Made by a program: the position numbers and the translations under genes. Of a stretch of DNA of 64,000 bases, positions 43,664-52,772 are shown piece after piece. The first letter of the stretch is position 1. Each line of letters starts with the position of its first letter. The notes under the pieces were generated by a model. It was not told the origin of the DNA. It worked only from the letters and a program-made list of their open reading frames with translations, and did not search any database. The stretch covers positions 1,456,501 to 1,520,500 of the forward strand of contig NZ_JAAATZ010000001.1 of the NCBI RefSeq assembly GCF_010119235.1. The letters run 5' to 3'. The DNA comes from Flavobacterium phycosphaerae. GTDB taxonomy: Bacteria > Bacteroidota > Bacteroidia > Flavobacteriales > Flavobacteriaceae.

Positions 43664-44305
43664 TTATCTCACTCTAGAAAAGGTCAAACCATCTCGTATT
43701 GGTAATAAAACTGTTTCTACTCTTTCGTCGTTTTTTAATAGTTCGTTGTATTCTAAAATAATTTTGGTGGTAATGTCGCTGGGTTTTACTTCTTCTAAAA
43801 CTTTGCCGCTCCACAAAACATTATCTGAAAGAATAATGCCTCCTTTGTTCATAATAGGGAGTATTAAATGAAAATAATTAATGTAGTTTTCTTTATCCGC
43901 ATCAATAAAAACCAAGTCGTATTTTTTAGTCAAGGTTGGAATAATCTCCAAAGCATCACCAAGATGTTGTGTTATTTGGGCTCCCCACTGACTTTTATCA
44001 AAATATTTTCGCTGAAAATCTACTAACTCTTCTTCAATATCCAAAGTGTCAATCGTTCCGTTTTCGGCTAAACCCTCGGCCAAACATAGTGTTGCATAAC
44101 CTGTATAAGTCCCAATTTCCAATATGTTGGTTGGATGGATTATTTTAGAAAGCATACTCAATACTCTACCTTGAAAATGACCACTCAGCATGCGAGGTTG
44201 CAGTATTTTTTGATGAGTTTCTCTATTCAGTTGTACCAATAAATCCGGTTCGTTTTCGGAATGGTTGGTAACATATTGGTCTAATTCTTCAGAAAGGAAA
44301 TGCAT
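43664..44305 (-). CDS. O-methyltransferase (SAM-dependent, class I)
   Basis: A 213-residue enzyme of the Methyltransf_3/catechol O-methyltransferase group. The SAM motif is ILEIGTYTGYATLCLAEGL, the acidic strand is IDTLDIEEELVDF, and the metal-binding Asp residues lie in YDLVFIDADKENYINYF and ILSDNVLWSGKVL. Related bacterial proteins methylate small catechols or phenols; the substrate here is unknown. It is convergent with the PAP2 gene, ten bases apart. Confidence 0.92.
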   Translation of the reverse strand: MHFLSEELDQYVTNHSENEPDLLVQLNRETHQKILQPRMLSGHFQGRVLSMLSKIIHPTNILEIGTYTGYATLCLAEGLAENGTIDTLDIEEELVDFQRKYFDKSQWGAQITQHLGDALEIIPTLTKKYDLVFIDADKENYINYFHLILPIMNKGGIILSDNVLWSGKVLEEVKPSDITTKIILEYNELLKNDERVETVLLPIRDGLTFSRVR

Positions 44306-44353
44306 AGTTTTATTTTTTACAAAAATACAAATTACGAACTAACCAAAATACCC

Positions 44354-44361
44354 TAAATTTG
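44354..44361 (+). promoter_or_regulatory. -7 promoter element for rlmN
   Basis: TAAATTTG matches TAnnTTTG and ends only five bases before the rlmN ATG, so transcription would start at or next to the start codon. Confidence 0.45.
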
Positions 44362-44365
44362 CGCC

Positions 44366-45406
44366 ATGGAAATTGAGAAAAAAGACATTCGAAGTTTAAC
44401 CAAAGCACAATTGCGCGATTTTTTTGTGGCCAATGGCGATAAAGCCTTCCGGGGCAATCAAGTCTATGAGTGGTTGTGGAGCAAAGCCTCGCACAGTTTT
44501 GAAGACATGACCAATGTGTCTAAAGAAACCCGTGCCATGCTCGAAAATAACTTTGTGATTAATCATATCAAAGTCGATACCATGCAACGCAGCGAGGACG
44601 GGACAGTGAAAAATGCAGTTCGTTTGCACGATGGTTTGATAGTGGAAAGTGTTTTGATTCCAACCGAAACCAGAACTACAGCTTGTGTTTCGAGTCAGGT
44701 AGGTTGTAGTTTGGATTGTAATTTTTGTGCTACTGCCCGATTAAAAAGAATGCGCAATTTGGAGCCCGGTGAAATCTACGACCAAGTGGTGGCTATCGAC
44801 AGAGAAAGTCGGTTGTATTATAACCGTCCGCTTTCTAATATTGTTTTTATGGGTATGGGCGAACCGTTGATGAACTATAACAATGTGATGAAAGCCATTG
44901 CTATGATTACGTCAGAAGAAGGGTTGGGGATGTCGCCAAAACGCATTACGGTTTCCACTTCAGGTGTTCCCAAAATGATTAAAAAAATGGCCGATGATGA
45001 GGTGAAATTCAAATTAGCTGTTTCATTACATTCCGCTGTGGAAGAAACCAGAAACCGAATTATGCCATTCACCAAAAATTTTCAATTGCCCGAATTGAAA
45101 GAAGCATTGCAATATTGGTATCAAAAAACCAAAAGTAAAGTAACCTATGAATATGTGGTTTGGAAAGGCATCAATGATGATAAAGCTTCGATTGACGCTT
45201 TGGTGAAATTCTGTAAATACGTGCCTTGTAAAGTTAATTTAATTGAATACAATCCGATTGATGACGGCGAATTCCAACAAGCTGCTGATGAAGCTATTGA
45301 TAATTACATCAAAGCTTTAGAACGAAACGATATAGTGGCTAAAGTAAGGCGAAGTCGCGGAAAAGACATAGATGCTGCCTGCGGCCAATTGGCTAATAAA
45401 TCATAA
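44366..45406 (+). CDS. rlmN: 23S rRNA (adenine-2503-C2)/tRNA A37 methyltransferase
   Basis: A 346-residue radical SAM methylase that adds a methyl group to C2 of A2503 in 23S rRNA and of A37 in some tRNAs. The 4Fe-4S cysteines are Cys114, Cys118 and Cys121 (CSLDCNFC). The C-terminal Cys339 in AACGQLANK is the one that forms the protein-RNA intermediate. FMGMGEPLMNYNNV is the SAM-binding GGE-like motif. Length is normal. It is followed by a terminator shared with a convergent lipoprotein gene. Confidence 0.96.
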   Translation: MEIEKKDIRSLTKAQLRDFFVANGDKAFRGNQVYEWLWSKASHSFEDMTNVSKETRAMLENNFVINHIKVDTMQRSEDGTVKNAVRLHDGLIVESVLIPTETRTTACVSSQVGCSLDCNFCATARLKRMRNLEPGEIYDQVVAIDRESRLYYNRPLSNIVFMGMGEPLMNYNNVMKAIAMITSEEGLGMSPKRITVSTSGVPKMIKKMADDEVKFKLAVSLHSAVEETRNRIMPFTKNFQLPELKEALQYWYQKTKSKVTYEYVVWKGINDDKASIDALVKFCKYVPCKVNLIEYNPIDDGEFQQAADEAIDNYIKALERNDIVAKVRRSRGKDIDAACGQLANKS

Positions 45407-45446
45407 AAAAAGTCCCGATACTACATTCAGTACCGGGACTTTTTCC
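45405..45446. terminator. Bidirectional terminator, rlmN / lipoprotein gene
   Basis: A 12-bp stem with one mismatch (45411-45422 with 45429-45440), a 6-base loop, and A and T tracts on either side. Confidence 0.88.
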
Positions 45447-45465
45447 TTTTTATAATTAACAATTT

Positions 45466-46344
45466 TTAATTTCCAATAACGATATCGAAGCTGTTATTTC
45501 CGTTCACCGTCAGCACCGCTAAATTATCACAAGCTCCATTGCCATAATCTAAAGTGGCTGTGTTGTTTCCTCTCACAATAGTAATTACTCCTGAAACAAT
45601 AAGCGGTTTGTGTACTGCAATACAACTCATTTTTACATGTAGCTCAGTTGTGATAGTACTGGTTTGTGTTCCGCCGTTTGGACCAGTAGTTAACCAGTTT
45701 CCTGTAATTCTATATACATTATCTGAAAAATCGTCATTGCCGATTCCTTCAATAATTTCTCTTACTCTTTCGCCGGTTCTGTGGTATACATCACCATTTG
45801 GAAAAGTAGCTGTCATATCCATATTCATAGTAACTTTTGGATGCGCAGGAACATTTCCGTTGGCTGCTATTATCACACGAGTGAATGTTTTGGTCCCGTC
45901 AAATTTAATTGCGTTGTGGTAGAAATTCTCAAAAGTATAAGTGATGGTATGTGATGTTGCAGTCGGTTGGTATACAAATGATATTATGATTTTTCCTTTT
46001 AGAACGTTCCCATTGTTTAAAGTACAGCCGGTGGTTCCGAAATCAATAGTTTTGGTAACTGTATCCCCGGATGCATATGGAGGCGGAGTGCTTAACGTGA
46101 TGGTTGCACAATCGGAAAACATTGAATTTCCAAATTGAGTTGTTTTTCCATTTCCGTTGCTCAAATAAGTATTAGATTCTTGTTCTTCCACTATATTGGT
46201 AACATCATCATTCATAGCGTCAATTTTGGCGCTTGCTTTTGCATCATCAGCACTCACGGTGCCGTTGTCATTGCTGTCATCTTTACTACAGCTTAAAATG
46301 CTTAATGAAAGGGCCAATCCCAGTATTAAATTTCTTGTTTTCAT
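45466..46344 (-). CDS. Hypothetical lipoprotein
   Basis: A 292-residue lipoprotein: signal segment LILGLALSLSILSC with Cys about 19, then an acidic linker (SKDDSNDNG), typical of surface-exported Bacteroidota lipoproteins. The mature part is Thr-, Asn- and Gly-rich with alternating strand patterns (TITYTFENFYHNAIKFDGTKTF, VTMNMDMTATFPNGD) and looks all-beta. I recognise no family motif. It is alone on its strand between rlmN and the polyprenyl synthase gene. Function is unknown. Confidence 0.8.
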   Translation of the reverse strand: MKTRNLILGLALSLSILSCSKDDSNDNGTVSADDAKASAKIDAMNDDVTNIVEEQESNTYLSNGNGKTTQFGNSMFSDCATITLSTPPPYASGDTVTKTIDFGTTGCTLNNGNVLKGKIIISFVYQPTATSHTITYTFENFYHNAIKFDGTKTFTRVIIAANGNVPAHPKVTMNMDMTATFPNGDVYHRTGERVREIIEGIGNDDFSDNVYRITGNWLTTGPNGGTQTSTITTELHVKMSCIAVHKPLIVSGVITIVRGNNTATLDYGNGACDNLAVLTVNGNNSFDIVIGN

Positions 46345-46451
46345 AATGTATAGTATTTTTAGTTTTTGGTTAAGACCTTGTTAAAACGAAATGGTTTAAT
46401 GAGCTGTAATTTTTTTTTGCAAACGATGGCTTTGTTGTATATTTGAAAGCG

Positions 46452-47429
46452 ATGAATATCACTTCACAAATAAAAAAACCCATTCAGCAGGAAATGGAAC
46501 TTTTTGAAAAAAAGTTCTACGAATCCATGACATCAAAGGTAGCTCTCCTCAATCGAATTACCTATTATATTGTCAATCGAAAAGGAAAACAAATGCGACC
46601 AATGTTTGTTTTTCTGACGGCTAAAATGCTGTCTGATGGCCATGTCAATGAAAGAACTTATCGTGGTGCCAGTGTTATTGAACTTATTCATACAGCCACT
46701 CTAGTTCACGATGATGTGGTGGATGATAGCAACCGTCGCCGAGGATTTTTCTCTATCAATGCTTTGTGGAAAAACAAAATTGCCGTTTTGGTTGGCGATT
46801 ATTTATTGTCAAAAGGCTTGTTGCTTTCTATTGATAATGGCGATTTTGATTTACTTCGAATCATATCGGTTGCTGTTCGTGAAATGAGTGAAGGCGAATT
46901 ATTGCAAATCGAAAAAGCCCGTCGGTTAGATATAGTAGAAGAGGTTTATTATGAAATCATTCGGAAAAAGACAGCAACTTTAATTGCTTCTTGTTGTGCA
47001 CTTGGTGCTAAGTCGGTTTCTAAAGATGAAGTTCAAGTTGAAGCTATGCGTAAATTTGGTGAACTCATCGGAATGGCATTTCAAATCAAAGACGATTTGT
47101 TTGATTATACCGATGATGCTATAGGTAAACCAACCGGAATTGATATCAAAGAGCAAAAAATGACACTGCCTTTGATTTACGCCCTTAATAATTGTAGTAC
47201 TCACGAAAAAAGTTGGTGTATTAATTCAATTAAAAACCACAACAAAGACAAAAAAAGGGTCAAAGAAGTTATTCAATTTGTAAAAGACAAAAACGGTTTG
47301 CGTTATGCCGAACAAAAAATGGTGCAGTTCCAACAAGAAGCTATTCAGATCTTAGAAAATTTCCCCCAATCAGAATACAGAGAGGCTCTTTCGCTCATGG
47401 TGAATTATGTAATTGAAAGAAAAAAATAA
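46452..47429 (+). CDS. Long-chain polyprenyl diphosphate synthase
   Basis: A 325-residue all-helical prenyltransferase that adds isopentenyl units to an allylic diphosphate. The first Asp-rich motif is DDVVDD (87-92, followed by SNRRRG), and the second is KDDLFDYTDD. Two Arg/Lys-rich IPP sites (GKQMRP) are present. Small residues before the first motif suggest a long product such as the hexa- or octaprenyl side chain of menaquinone, but the chain length cannot be fixed. The ATG at 46452 is chosen over a TTG nine bases earlier. Confidence 0.93.
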   Translation: MNITSQIKKPIQQEMELFEKKFYESMTSKVALLNRITYYIVNRKGKQMRPMFVFLTAKMLSDGHVNERTYRGASVIELIHTATLVHDDVVDDSNRRRGFFSINALWKNKIAVLVGDYLLSKGLLLSIDNGDFDLLRIISVAVREMSEGELLQIEKARRLDIVEEVYYEIIRKKTATLIASCCALGAKSVSKDEVQVEAMRKFGELIGMAFQIKDDLFDYTDDAIGKPTGIDIKEQKMTLPLIYALNNCSTHEKSWCINSIKNHNKDKKRVKEVIQFVKDKNGLRYAEQKMVQFQQEAIQILENFPQSEYREALSLMVNYVIERKK

Positions 47430-47575
47430 TTTTTTTCAACTATTTTTTCAGATTCAAAGCCTTGATTTTGTTAAGGTTGTTTGTTTTTATGTCTCTAAAC
47501 ATGATTTTTTTAAAATGTCATGCAACCATTTTCCAACGACACTCGTCTATGCTCATAGAACTCTAACAATAGGTT

Positions 47576-48136
47576 TTGAAAGTTATCAATTTACATAAAG
47601 ATGAAAAGGAATTAATCGAACTGGCTGTCGAAAACAATCGCCATGCACAACATCAGATTTATTCCAAATTCGCACCTAAAATGTTGAGTGTTTGCCGCCA
47701 ATATATTAAAGATGTGCATCAAGCCGAAGACATAATGATTACAGCTTTTATGAAGGTGTTTACAGGATTGAAAAATTTTGAACACAAAGGAAGCTTTGAA
47801 GGTTGGATTCGCCGAATTATGGTTAACGAATGCATTTCGTTTATCAGAGTAGATAAAAAAGTAAAGTTTATCGAAGATGAAAATTTCTTCGAAGAAAGAC
47901 ACAATAATATAGAAAGTCAGTTTTCGGTGGAAGAAATTCAATTTCTGATTGACAGTTTACCTGAAGGCTATAAAATGATTTTCAATTTATATGCTATTGA
48001 AGGATTTAAACATCAGGAAATTGCATCTATGCTTGGGATAAGCGAAGGCACTTCAAAATCACAACTATCTCATGCCAGAAAGATGTTGCAGGAGCATATT
48101 ACCACACGAGCGCAGCGAACTGACGCAGTAAATTAA
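47576..48136 (+). CDS. ECF-type RNA polymerase sigma factor
   Basis: A 186-residue sigma-70 family protein with region 2 (HQIYSKFAPKMLSVCRQYIKDVHQAEDIMITAFMKVF, then WIRRIMVNECISFIR) and region 4 (LPEGYKMIFNLYAIEGFKHQEIASMLGISEGTSKSQLSHARKML). No in-frame ATG gives the usual beginning; the TTG at 47576 gives MKVINLHKDEKEL, so it is the likely start. Two genes follow on the same strand, a membrane protein that could be its anti-sigma factor and an exported protein. Confidence 0.92.
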   Translation: MKVINLHKDEKELIELAVENNRHAQHQIYSKFAPKMLSVCRQYIKDVHQAEDIMITAFMKVFTGLKNFEHKGSFEGWIRRIMVNECISFIRVDKKVKFIEDENFFEERHNNIESQFSVEEIQFLIDSLPEGYKMIFNLYAIEGFKHQEIASMLGISEGTSKSQLSHARKMLQEHITTRAQRTDAVN

Positions 48137-48148
48137 AAAACTATAATA

Positions 48149-48898
48149 ATGGAACCGAATAAAATAGAAAAACAGTTCAGAGCAAAGTTGAATGCCAGAG
48201 TGATTCAGCCTTCAGCTCAGGCGTGGGACCGATTGGATGCGATGCTTTCGGTAGCCGAAGAAAAAAAAACAAAACGACCTTTTGGCTTTTTGTTTATTGC
48301 TGCCAGCATTTTGGTTTTAGTAACGCTTGGTCTATTTTTTTTCACACAAAACGGTACAGCGATTAAACCAATAAATAATGTAGTTGGTACTGAAACTAAA
48401 AACGACACAGTTCAAAATCCATCAAAGACAATTCAGAACCCTATCATTGGAAGCCAAAAGCAAAATGAAGTTGTAGTCGATAATCAACCAGCAACCAACA
48501 ACCGACAACCAATAACTAAAAAATCAATCATCAATCAAAAAACAACAGTAAATCAAAAAGAGAATGACAATCAAAATCAAATTATTAAAGACAAAGCTAT
48601 CGAATATCAAAATTCATCAGATGTTGCACTGAAAGATTTGCCAAGGATAGAAACCAGAAAAGAAATCGTTATTGAAAGTAAAAAGGAAATCAAATCAGAC
48701 GATGCTTTATTGGCCGATTTAGATAAAACAGCGAAACAATTTATCGGAAAAAAAACAACGATGAAAGTGGATGCCAAAAATCTTCTTTCCCAAGTAGATG
48801 GTGAGCTGGAGCTTACATTCAGAGAAAAAATGATCAATAAAGTGAATAAAAATTACCAAGAAGTAAAAGTGGCATTAGCCAACCGAAACAAAGAATAA
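48149..48898 (+). CDS. Single-span membrane protein, putative anti-sigma factor
   Basis: A 249-residue protein with a cytoplasmic N-terminus of about 44 residues (IQPSAQAWDRLDAMLSVAEE), one membrane helix (about 45-66), and a polar, Asn/Gln/Lys-rich periplasmic stretch (about 67-180) that is low in complexity, then a charged helical end. It starts 13 bases after the sigma factor stop. The topology and place match Bacteroidota anti-sigma-like proteins, but there is no recognisable zinc-type or FecR domain, so that role is inference. Confidence 0.75.
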   Translation: MEPNKIEKQFRAKLNARVIQPSAQAWDRLDAMLSVAEEKKTKRPFGFLFIAASILVLVTLGLFFFTQNGTAIKPINNVVGTETKNDTVQNPSKTIQNPIIGSQKQNEVVVDNQPATNNRQPITKKSIINQKTTVNQKENDNQNQIIKDKAIEYQNSSDVALKDLPRIETRKEIVIESKKEIKSDDALLADLDKTAKQFIGKKTTMKVDAKNLLSQVDGELELTFREKMINKVNKNYQEVKVALANRNKE

Positions 48899-48922
48899 TC
48901 ATTAATCAATAAATCAAAAATC

Positions 48923-49945
48923 ATGAAGAATTTTACCATTTATGCAGCGCTATTGTTGAGTCTAATTCTAAGCAAAGCAACAGCACAGGAAACCTTTGAA
49001 GGAAAGGCCAGAGCCATAGCCGATAAAATAGAAAATATTACCAAAGAAGAAAAAGCGGCTTTGAAGATCGAATTAGAAACGGTAAACAAAGAATTGGAAG
49101 CCGGAACCATCACTAAAGAGCAGGCTGATGCCAAAAAAATGCTGTTAGCTGAAACCCGCTCCAGCAACATTGAAACCCGCATCGGACAGGCACAAGAAGA
49201 ATTAAAAGATTTAGTAAAACAAAAAGTTGACGGGAAAATCAAGGATTGGAAAAGTGAATATTTTTCCTTTTCTATCAAGAAAGATTCCTTGAGAAGACAT
49301 AGAGGTGAATTAAGAACTACCTCTCAGTTTGTTTTTGCTGCCGGAGTAAATAACGTGGTGACTGACGGAAGTGTTGCTAATTCTGACTTCAGATATTGGG
49401 GTTCTCATTTCTACGAATGGGGAATTACCGCAAACACTCGTCTTTTAAAAAATGATAATTTTCTACACTTGAAATATGGTCTTTCTTTAATGTACAATAA
49501 TCTTCGTGCTACAGACAATCGTTATTTTGTGGTAAATGGTGATCAAACCGATTTGGTAAACAGCCCAGTTCATTTAGAAGATTCTCGTTTTAGAAATGTG
49601 TTTCTTTCTGTGCCGGTGCATTTAGAGTTTGATTTTACCAAAGCCAAAGATAAAGATGGGAAAAAAATCTTCAGAACTCATGAAAGTGTACGCTTCGGAA
49701 TAGGAGGGTATGCCGGTGTGCGAGTTAAATCAAAACAAATTTTAAAATACGAAGATGGTGGCCGAGATGTGACACAAAAAACCAAAGGGAATTTCAATGT
49801 AAATGATTTTATTTACGGGGTGAGTGCATACATAGGTTACAAAGAAACCAGTTTGTATTTGAAATATGATTTAAACCCAATGTTCAAAGACAATGCAATC
49901 AAACAAAACAACATCTCGTTGGGAGTGCGTTTTGATTTAAACTAA
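48923..49945 (+). CDS. Exported protein with coiled coil and outer-membrane beta-barrel-like C-terminus
   Basis: A 340-residue protein with a signal peptide (about 1-22, KATAQ). Residues about 25-115 are charged and helical, probably coiled coil (KAALKIELETVNKELEAGTITKEQADAKK). From about 130 on, aromatic and polar residues alternate as in a small outer-membrane barrel (SQFVFAAGVNNVV, FLHLKYGLSLMYNNL, SVRFGIGGYAGVRV, ETSLYLKYDLNPMF), ending in ISLGVRFDLN. It follows the sigma factor and its putative partner and ends with a terminator, so it is likely in their operon. Function is unknown. Confidence 0.78.
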   Translation: MKNFTIYAALLLSLILSKATAQETFEGKARAIADKIENITKEEKAALKIELETVNKELEAGTITKEQADAKKMLLAETRSSNIETRIGQAQEELKDLVKQKVDGKIKDWKSEYFSFSIKKDSLRRHRGELRTTSQFVFAAGVNNVVTDGSVANSDFRYWGSHFYEWGITANTRLLKNDNFLHLKYGLSLMYNNLRATDNRYFVVNGDQTDLVNSPVHLEDSRFRNVFLSVPVHLEFDFTKAKDKDGKKIFRTHESVRFGIGGYAGVRVKSKQILKYEDGGRDVTQKTKGNFNVNDFIYGVSAYIGYKETSLYLKYDLNPMFKDNAIKQNNISLGVRFDLN

Positions 49946-49969
49946 GTTTGTTTGAGTTAATTTTATACT

Positions 49970-50008
49970 TCAAAAAGATGCTTCAGTAATGGAGCATCTT
50001 TTTTTATT
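49970..50008 (+). terminator. Intrinsic terminator of the sigma factor operon
   Basis: An 11-bp perfect stem (49972-49982 with 49993-50003), a 10-base loop and a T run. Confidence 0.9.
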
Positions 50009-50012
50009 TTTG
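50005..50012 (+). promoter_or_regulatory. Candidate -7 element for dnaG
   Basis: TATTTTTG matches TAnnTTTG, 38 bases before the dnaG start, but it lies in the T tract of the upstream terminator and has no clear -33. Confidence 0.35.
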
Positions 50013-50050
50013 TGTATTTTTACCCTCTTTCAAATTTTAAAAATCAAAAC

Positions 50051-52039
50051 TTGATTACCCGCGAAACCATCGATAAAGTTTTTGAAACCGCCAGAGTGGA
50101 AGAAGTCATTGGCGACTTTGTTCAGCTTAAACGTGCCGGAAGCAATTACAAAGGATTGAGCCCATTTTCGGATGAGCGCTCTCCCTCGTTTATGGTATCG
50201 CCTGTAAAACAAATTTGGAAAGATTTCAGTTCGGGAAAAGGCGGTAGTGTTGTGACTTTTTTGATGGAGCATGAACATTTCACGTACCCTGAAGCCATTC
50301 GGTTTTTGGCCAACAAATACAATATCGAAATTGAAGAAACCGAAGTTTCCCAAGAAGATAAAATCGAGGCCAATGAAAAGGAAAGTATGTATTTGGTTTC
50401 TGAATTTGCCAAAACGTATTTTCACGAAACACTTTTAAACTCAGAAGAAGGCAAAGCGATTGGCTTGTCTTATTTTAAAGAAAGAGGATTTACCAATGAA
50501 ACGATTACTAAATTTGGATTAGGCTATTCGCCCGAAACCTGGGATGCTTTTACCAAAGAAGCTTTAGCAAAAGGATATCAACTAGAATTTTTAGAAAAAG
50601 TTGGCTTGACAATTACCAGAGAAGATGGTAAGCATTTTGACCGTTTCAAAGGTAGAGTAATGTTTCCTATTCAAAGTTTATCGGGTCGGAATTTAGGTTT
50701 CGGCGGAAGAATTTTGACTAATGAAAAGAAAGCGGCTAAATATTTAAATTCACCGGAAAGCGACATTTACCATAAAAGCAAAGTTCTTTACGGAATTTTT
50801 CATGCTAAACAAGCCATTGCTAAGCTTAATAATTGTTATTTAGTAGAAGGTTATACTGATGTGATTCAAATGCATCAGGCGGGTATAGAAAACGTGGTAG
50901 CGTCTTCGGGAACCGCTCTGACACCGGATCAAATTCGATTAATTAACCGATTGACCAAAAATATTACCGTTTTGTTTGACGGTGATGCCGCCGGATTGCG
51001 AGCTTCCATTCGCGGAATCGATTTGATTTTGGAAGAAGGAATGAATGTAAAAGTCTGTACTTTCCCTGATGGTGATGATCCCGATAGTTTTGCTCGAAAG
51101 AAATCTTATGAAGATTTAGTATTTTATTTAGAAAACAATGCTAAAGATTTCATTCAGTTTAAGGCCTCTCTCTTGATGAATGAAGCCAATGATGATCCCA
51201 TCAAGAAAGCGGAGTTGATTCGCGATATGGTAGTTAGTATTTCGAAGATTCCGGACCGAATCAAAAGAGAAATCTACATTCAGGAAACGGCCCGCATCAT
51301 GGATATTTCTGAGCAAGTGCTGCTAAATACATTGGCGCAGTTGGTTCAGAAAGATATTTCAGAGGCCGGTAAAAAACTCAAGACCGAACAAAAAGCTTTT
51401 GAGGTGGTTAAACATGATGTTGAGGTTTCAAGAAAAAAATTGGACATACTTTCCAGTCTGGAAATCAGCATCATAAGCATGTTGGTTTTGTATGGAAATT
51501 TGGAAACTGATTTTGAAAATATCTATATCAATTTTGATGAAGAAGGCAATGAAGTTGAGGTTAAAGAAAAAATAAAATGTAAAATTTCGGAACGAATTTT
51601 TTTGAGCCTTCAAGAAGATGAAATAAGCTTTACCAATCCATTATTTCAGGAAATTTACAACGATTTGATTCATAATTATGTCAATAATTCCGGTTTTGAT
51701 ATCGTAACTTATATGAATACTCTAGAAGAGGCTCATTCAAGTTTTATTTCAAATTTAATAATGGAAAATGAGCGTTATACACTTGCGGGCTGGTTAGAAA
51801 AAAAGCAGGTTTTTGTTAAAGAAAAAGAGTCCGAAGAAGTGCTTACTAATTTAGTGACCGAAACGTTGATTTCATTACGTGAATACCTAATCAATAAGTT
51901 GATAGTTGATTTAATGCAAAATTACAACAGTGAAGCAGAGAATGATTTGGAAGAAGTAAAAGCTACAATCAATGATTATAATAAGCTTAAAGTCAGTCTG
52001 ACGAATAAAATTGGGAGAATACGTTCTACTTACTTATAA
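50051..52039 (+). CDS. dnaG: DNA primase
   Basis: A 662-residue primase that makes RNA primers for replication. The TOPRIM catalytic core is intact: EGYTD and LFDGDAAGLRA supply the acidic residues. The N-terminal zinc-binding domain keeps its shape (YKGLSPFSDERSPSFMVSP, IWKDFSSGKGG) but all four usual ligands (Cys-His-Cys-Cys) are replaced by Ser37, Ser40, Asp58 and Ser61. The C-terminal DnaB-binding part is present. The start is the TTG at 50051 (MITRETIDKVFE); no in-frame ATG gives the conserved N-terminus. Confidence 0.94.
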   Translation: MITRETIDKVFETARVEEVIGDFVQLKRAGSNYKGLSPFSDERSPSFMVSPVKQIWKDFSSGKGGSVVTFLMEHEHFTYPEAIRFLANKYNIEIEETEVSQEDKIEANEKESMYLVSEFAKTYFHETLLNSEEGKAIGLSYFKERGFTNETITKFGLGYSPETWDAFTKEALAKGYQLEFLEKVGLTITREDGKHFDRFKGRVMFPIQSLSGRNLGFGGRILTNEKKAAKYLNSPESDIYHKSKVLYGIFHAKQAIAKLNNCYLVEGYTDVIQMHQAGIENVVASSGTALTPDQIRLINRLTKNITVLFDGDAAGLRASIRGIDLILEEGMNVKVCTFPDGDDPDSFARKKSYEDLVFYLENNAKDFIQFKASLLMNEANDDPIKKAELIRDMVVSISKIPDRIKREIYIQETARIMDISEQVLLNTLAQLVQKDISEAGKKLKTEQKAFEVVKHDVEVSRKKLDILSSLEISIISMLVLYGNLETDFENIYINFDEEGNEVEVKEKIKCKISERIFLSLQEDEISFTNPLFQEIYNDLIHNYVNNSGFDIVTYMNTLEEAHSSFISNLIMENERYTLAGWLEKKQVFVKEKESEEVLTNLVTETLISLREYLINKLIVDLMQNYNSEAENDLEEVKATINDYNKLKVSLTNKIGRIRSTYL

Positions 52040-52066
52040 AAAAACCCGCATCAAGCGGGTTTTTAC
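52038..52066. terminator. Bidirectional terminator, dnaG / response regulator
   Basis: A 10-bp stem (AAAAACCCGC at 52040-52049 with GCGGGTTTTT at 52055-52064), loop ATCAA, between convergent genes. Confidence 0.9.
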
Positions 52067-52069
52067 TTT

Positions 52070-52699
52070 TTAAACGATTTCCAAAGTTTTAGCTTTGTTA
52101 ACGAGATCAACCAAGTTGGTTACATTTAACTTGGTCAACAGACGAAGTTTGTAGGTACTAATGGTTTTTTCGTTAAGGGCTAAAATTTTAGCAATTTCGT
52201 TGTTCTTCTTGCCATCACTCAAGAAACGCAAAACTTCAATCTCTCGGTTAGAAAGTTTTCGGTACAAACGCTCCGATTTGTTTTGTTTGGCAATAAGTGC
52301 TAAGTTTCTCTTGATTTCTTCATTCAGGATAATTTGCCCTTGACTTACTTTGACAATGGTTATACCTAAATTCTCAAGTTTTGATGTCTTATGAACATAT
52401 CCTGCACATCCTGCTTTAATAGCATTAGGGGCGTAAATGTGTTCAGACAAGCTACTAAAAACGATAACTTTAGTTTTTGGAAAATTTCTGATGATTGACT
52501 TGACTTCGTAAATACTTTTTAGTCCTTCAAGTTCTAAATCGATGATTAAGACGTCAATTTCTTTGTTTCTTAAAGCATCTGGAACCATAAAAAAATTTCC
52601 TACGTTGGATACAATACTTATTTCAGGGTGATCCTTGAAGTAAGCCTTCATTCCAAAGTGTACAACTGGAAAGTTATCAGCAATACATACATTTATCAT
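52070..52699 (-). CDS. NarL/FixJ-type response regulator
   Basis: A 209-residue regulator. The receiver domain (1-120) has the phospho-acceptor Asp54 in DVLIIDLELEG and the conserved Lys in YVHKTSK. The second acidic residue near the start is replaced by Asn (ADNF). The C-terminal LuxR-type helix-turn-helix reads LSNREIEVLRFLSDGKKNNEIAKILALNEKTISTYK. No histidine kinase gene is adjacent, so it is an orphan in this window. The target genes are unknown. Confidence 0.93.
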   Translation of the reverse strand: MINVCIADNFPVVHFGMKAYFKDHPEISIVSNVGNFFMVPDALRNKEIDVLIIDLELEGLKSIYEVKSIIRNFPKTKVIVFSSLSEHIYAPNAIKAGCAGYVHKTSKLENLGITIVKVSQGQIILNEEIKRNLALIAKQNKSERLYRKLSNREIEVLRFLSDGKKNNEIAKILALNEKTISTYKLRLLTKLNVTNLVDLVNKAKTLEIV

Positions 52700-52772
52700 A
52701 ATTGTGGTATTTGATAAAAAATTAATAGAAATTTACTGTAAAGTTAAATAATTATATTGTAAAAAAGGTTAA

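Noticed and set aside
47413..47575. Short open frame between the polyprenyl synthase and the sigma factor genes
   Set aside because: Low-complexity, A+T-rich and overlapping the sigma factor start; no sign of a real protein.
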